Shown one piece after another: positions 61,549-64,000 of a stretch of 64,000 bases of DNA (its first letter is position 1; each line of letters starts with the position of its first letter). The translations under genes and the position numbers were made by a program. The notes under the pieces were generated by a model. The model was not told the DNA's origin. It saw nothing but the letters and a program-made list of their open reading frames with translations, and did no database searches. Location: positions 1 to 64,000 of the forward strand of contig JAIQFN010000015.1 in the NCBI GenBank assembly GCA_020073265.1. Direction: 5' to 3'. Origin of the DNA: Terriglobia bacterium (lineage in GTDB: Bacteria > Acidobacteriota > Terriglobia > Bryobacterales > Bryobacteraceae).

Positions 61549-63855
61549 TCAGAATTCGGCTTCCAGGCGGATCGCGCCGCTGCGCGGAACTCCTAGCGCA
61601 GTGCCTGAAAACAGCCCCGCGAAATCGATCACGTTGAGGCGATTGGTTAGATTCTGCACGTCGGCTTGCACGCGCAGGCTCTGTCTTTCCTTCTTCCACA
61701 GGATGAATCCCGCGGAGGCGTTGAACTCGAACGATGGACGCACGCGGCCGCGATCGAAGTTCACGCGGCTCACGATGCGCGGCCCGTACGCCGCCAGCGC
61801 ATCCTCATAGGTCCCGTCGAACTCGACCGGAAGGCCGCTGCCGTAAGAAGCGCCGGCAGCCAACCAAAGCCGGGGCGTAATCTCGTAGCGGAATCGGGCG
61901 CGCGCAGTGTTGCGCTGATCCTGCGTAATAGGAAAACGGCTGGTATCACCGAGCACGCCTTGCGCCTCGCCGCCCAGGAACAGGCCTCCGGTCACCGGCA
62001 GGTAACCCAGTCCCAGCATGTTCGAATAGCTGAGAAAGCCTGAGAGCGGTCCCCAGCGCGGAATCTCCAGCTTCACTTCCACGCCGTGGATATCGGCTTT
62101 CCGGAAGGCGATCGGAAAACTCACGCCAGTGTTCAGCAGCAGGTCGTCATCGGCAAAATCGTTCTCCGACCGCTCGAAGAAATTGGCGTCCACCCGGAGC
62201 TTGCCGAACAATCCCTTGGCGAAGCCCACCTCGTAGAAGTTCCCGCGGGATGGCCGAACGGGTAATCGGAGCACCACGTCGCTGAGCGCCTGCACCGCCG
62301 GGGAACTCGCCAGCAGCAGGTTCTCGAAGGCCGGCGTCTGGAAAACGCGATCGTACGATGCGCGCACGACCACGTCCGCGCGAGGCCAGTACCACGCGAT
62401 TCCCAAGCGGGGGCTGATCGCGTTTTCGTCGACGATGAGCCGGTAGTGATCCCAGCGCAGACCGGCGCTGAAGGTCCAGTTCCCCAGTCGCATCAAGTCC
62501 TGCGCGAACACGGCTTGCTCGCGGCTTTGCCGGCGATCGGCAAAGTTGAACTGAGCCGGTGTGTCCGGATCGAATTGAGAGGAGTCCGTAATGTTGTAGG
62601 ACAGTGCTTCTCTCACCGACCCGAAGTCCGCATCGGCGCCAACCTTCCACTCGTGCCGGCCGAAGTGGCCCGCCAGACTGGCCTTGATGTAGGTCTCGCG
62701 CAAGCCCCGGTCCTGCGCGGCGATGATGGGCGCCGAGAGCGGATTCGACCAAAGCGTGGCTGAAATGTCCCGCGACATGCCTGCGACGTCCGCCACCACT
62801 GTCGGCGAGAAAATGTGCTGGTAGGAAAACTGCCCCGCGCGATCCTCGGCGCCGCGATCTTGGCGTTGCCCGGCCGCTTGCTGGAGACTTTCGTTGGGCA
62901 CGCCGAATCTGGATTGGCCGCCGCGCAGGATGAAACCGATCCGGTCGTGGTCGGTCAGGTCTCGCTCGTAGTGCGCCGAGAAGCCCGCGTTGGTTCCGGC
63001 ATTGGTGTAGTTCTGCTCGGTGGGCGGATCCAGATAGCGGTCCGTGCGATCCGCGTTGAAGTTGAGCGCCAGAGTATTGCGGCCCCAACCGTACTGACCG
63101 GTCAGGTCGCCGCCGGCGGTTTCAAAACTTCCGCCGGAGAGAGCTGCTCTCCCGTGGAATCCCGGCCGCGAATCACGCGCCGTGTTGACTTCGATCACGC
63201 CGCCCAGCTTCCTGCCGTACTCGGCCGGATAGCCGGCCGTGAGGACACCCATGGACTGGACCTCACCGGCTTCCAGTTCCGGGGAGAATGCCGGCGAGCG
63301 ATTTTCGGTGAGCGGGATGCCATCCACGACATACTGCGTCTGATATTCCGAGCCGCGGGGATGCAGCACGCCGTTGGCTTCCAGCAGCCAGCCCGGCTGA
63401 TTGTTGACCAGGTCGAGCAGCGACCGGCCCGGCAGTGACGCGGCACGGTTCTGCAGCGTATCAGCGCCGATTCGGTTGACGTCGCCCACGCGGTGCGGGT
63501 CCACCAGTGTCTCCGAATCGGTGACCACCACCACTGTTTCGACGGGCGCAACGCCGAGCGTAACGCGCAGGTCCTTTGGAACCGCGGAACGGATCTCAAC
63601 CAGTTCGGAGAGCGGCGCGAATCCGGCATGCTCCACCCGGATGCGGTACATACCGAACGGCAGCCGTTTGATCACCAGCATCCCATCGTTGCCGGTATCC
63701 AGCTTCCGGCGGACTTGGTTGGACTGGCTCACCAGCTCGACCGAGCTGGGGACGGCCAACCCGGCCTCATCGGACACTTTCAGCCGCAGCTCTCCGGTCT
63801 CGCTCTGGGCAAACAGAGCGGCCGAACACAGCACCAGGGAGGCGATTGCGCGCAT
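61549..63855 (-). CDS. TonB-dependent receptor with N-terminal carboxypeptidase-regulatory-like domain
   Basis: A 768-residue outer-membrane receptor. The signal peptide is AIASLVLCSAALFAQ. A carboxypeptidase-regulatory-like domain (ELRLKVSDEAGLAVPSSVEL) is followed by a plug (LLDLVNNQPGWLLEANGVLH, QYVVDGIPLTENRSPAFSPE, GVLTAGYPAEYGRKLGGVIE) and a 22-strand-type barrel ending GAIRLEAEF with the terminal Phe typical of outer-membrane proteins. The ligand is unknown; no TonB-linked binding gene is adjacent. Confidence 0.88.
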   Translation of the reverse strand: MRAIASLVLCSAALFAQSETGELRLKVSDEAGLAVPSSVELVSQSNQVRRKLDTGNDGMLVIKRLPFGMYRIRVEHAGFAPLSELVEIRSAVPKDLRVTLGVAPVETVVVVTDSETLVDPHRVGDVNRIGADTLQNRAASLPGRSLLDLVNNQPGWLLEANGVLHPRGSEYQTQYVVDGIPLTENRSPAFSPELEAGEVQSMGVLTAGYPAEYGRKLGGVIEVNTARDSRPGFHGRAALSGGSFETAGGDLTGQYGWGRNTLALNFNADRTDRYLDPPTEQNYTNAGTNAGFSAHYERDLTDHDRIGFILRGGQSRFGVPNESLQQAAGQRQDRGAEDRAGQFSYQHIFSPTVVADVAGMSRDISATLWSNPLSAPIIAAQDRGLRETYIKASLAGHFGRHEWKVGADADFGSVREALSYNITDSSQFDPDTPAQFNFADRRQSREQAVFAQDLMRLGNWTFSAGLRWDHYRLIVDENAISPRLGIAWYWPRADVVVRASYDRVFQTPAFENLLLASSPAVQALSDVVLRLPVRPSRGNFYEVGFAKGLFGKLRVDANFFERSENDFADDDLLLNTGVSFPIAFRKADIHGVEVKLEIPRWGPLSGFLSYSNMLGLGYLPVTGGLFLGGEAQGVLGDTSRFPITQDQRNTARARFRYEITPRLWLAAGASYGSGLPVEFDGTYEDALAAYGPRIVSRVNFDRGRVRPSFEFNASAGFILWKKERQSLRVQADVQNLTNRLNVIDFAGLFSGTALGVPRSGAIRLEAEF

Positions 63856-63873
63856 CGGGTCGTCTTCATTCTT

Positions 63874-64000
63874 TCACACCTCGGTCGCGGACGGCTTTCT
63901 GGCCGCCAGTTCCGCCACCGCGCGTTGATGGCCCGATTCGTGCGGCTGTCCTTCGTAGTAATGCAGGATGGTCCATCCGGCGAAATACGTTCGCAGTTCG
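63874..64000 (-). CDS. C-terminal end of a methyltransferase-like protein, 5' end beyond window
   Basis: The last 42 codons read LRTYFAGWTILHYYEGQPHE, then SGHQRAVAELAARKP and a stop at 63874. This resembles the C-terminus of class I SAM-dependent methyltransferases of the TehB-like group, where LxxxFxxWxILHYxE and HxRAVAE occur. The start lies outside the window. It precedes the TonB receptor on the same strand by 18 bases, so the two may be cotranscribed. Confidence 0.5.
   Translation of the reverse strand, partial: ELRTYFAGWTILHYYEGQPHESGHQRAVAELAARKPSATEV

Overview
The window looks like a high-GC chromosomal segment of an Acidobacteriota bacterium of the Bryobacterales/Solibacter type. 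This is inferred from gene content: several secreted proteins ending in the TIGR03437 module, BACON domains, a long MacB/FtsX-type permease without a nearby ATPase, a tricorn-like protease, DUF4159, DUF6152 and a carboxypeptidase-regulatory TonB receptor. No 16S gene is present, so the placement is not proven.

Layout. 1-2.4 kb: decayed RHS/YD-repeat sequence beside an intact tRNA-Arg(TCT), whose 3' half is repeated 1.46 kb away as an attachment-site-like 65-bp direct repeat. The interval holds a broken RHS C-terminal tip and a frameshifted small membrane protein. 2.7-7.4 kb: a diheme cytochrome c convergent with a DoxX / DUF692 (MNIO) / DUF2063 / DUF6152 operon and an alpha/beta hydrolase. 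7.4-14.8 kb: DUF4159 protein, DHA2 exporter, ABC permease, small cytochrome c, and an ECF sigma/anti-sigma pair. 14.7-27.8 kb: a large hydrogen-metabolism block on the minus strand. It encodes a membrane-bound group 1 [NiFe] hydrogenase with the six-cysteine signature of oxygen-tolerant enzymes, its cytochrome b, a maturation protease, hypC-D-E-A-B, a terminator, and then a group 3b-type cytoplasmic NAD(P)-linked hydrogenase with its own protease. 28-34 kb: secreted proteins, parDE with a decayed parD copy, a frameshifted TIGR03437 gene and more RHS debris. 33.7-38.3 kb: a 2-oxoacid:ferredoxin oxidoreductase operon whose last gene fuses a GltD-like NAD(P)H/FAD module to a two-cluster ferredoxin. 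38.4-39.2 kb: a Phd/PIN toxin-antitoxin pair. 39.2-48.6 kb: tricorn-like protease, a RAYT transposase between inverted REP hairpins, a DinB relic, a BACON/TIGR03437 protein, and a phosphodiesterase broken by an 11-bp tandem duplication. 48.6-64 kb: mostly housekeeping and small conserved genes (AhpD-like, CFA-like methyltransferase, MotAB, PfkB kinase, SprT-like, XRE/S24-like regulator, prephenate dehydratase, proline dehydrogenase, TonB receptor), with two very small reading frames that have good ribosome binding sites.

How the parts fit. The periplasm-facing group 1 hydrogenase would feed electrons from H2 through cytochrome b to quinone. The group 3b enzyme would exchange electrons between H2 and NAD(P)H. 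The oxidoreductase operon would link ferredoxin, NAD(P)H and a 2-oxoacid. HypA-E are present, but no hypF lies in the window. Two families of palindromic repeats share one backbone (GTGGnGCAsGCAnTCnTGCsTGC). One flanks the RAYT gene and the other sits in or beside the hydrogenase and oxidoreductase operons, which suggests RAYT-type REP dispersal into operon gaps. At least seven genes show frameshifts, stops or deletions. These may be real decay or assembly error, and reads would decide.
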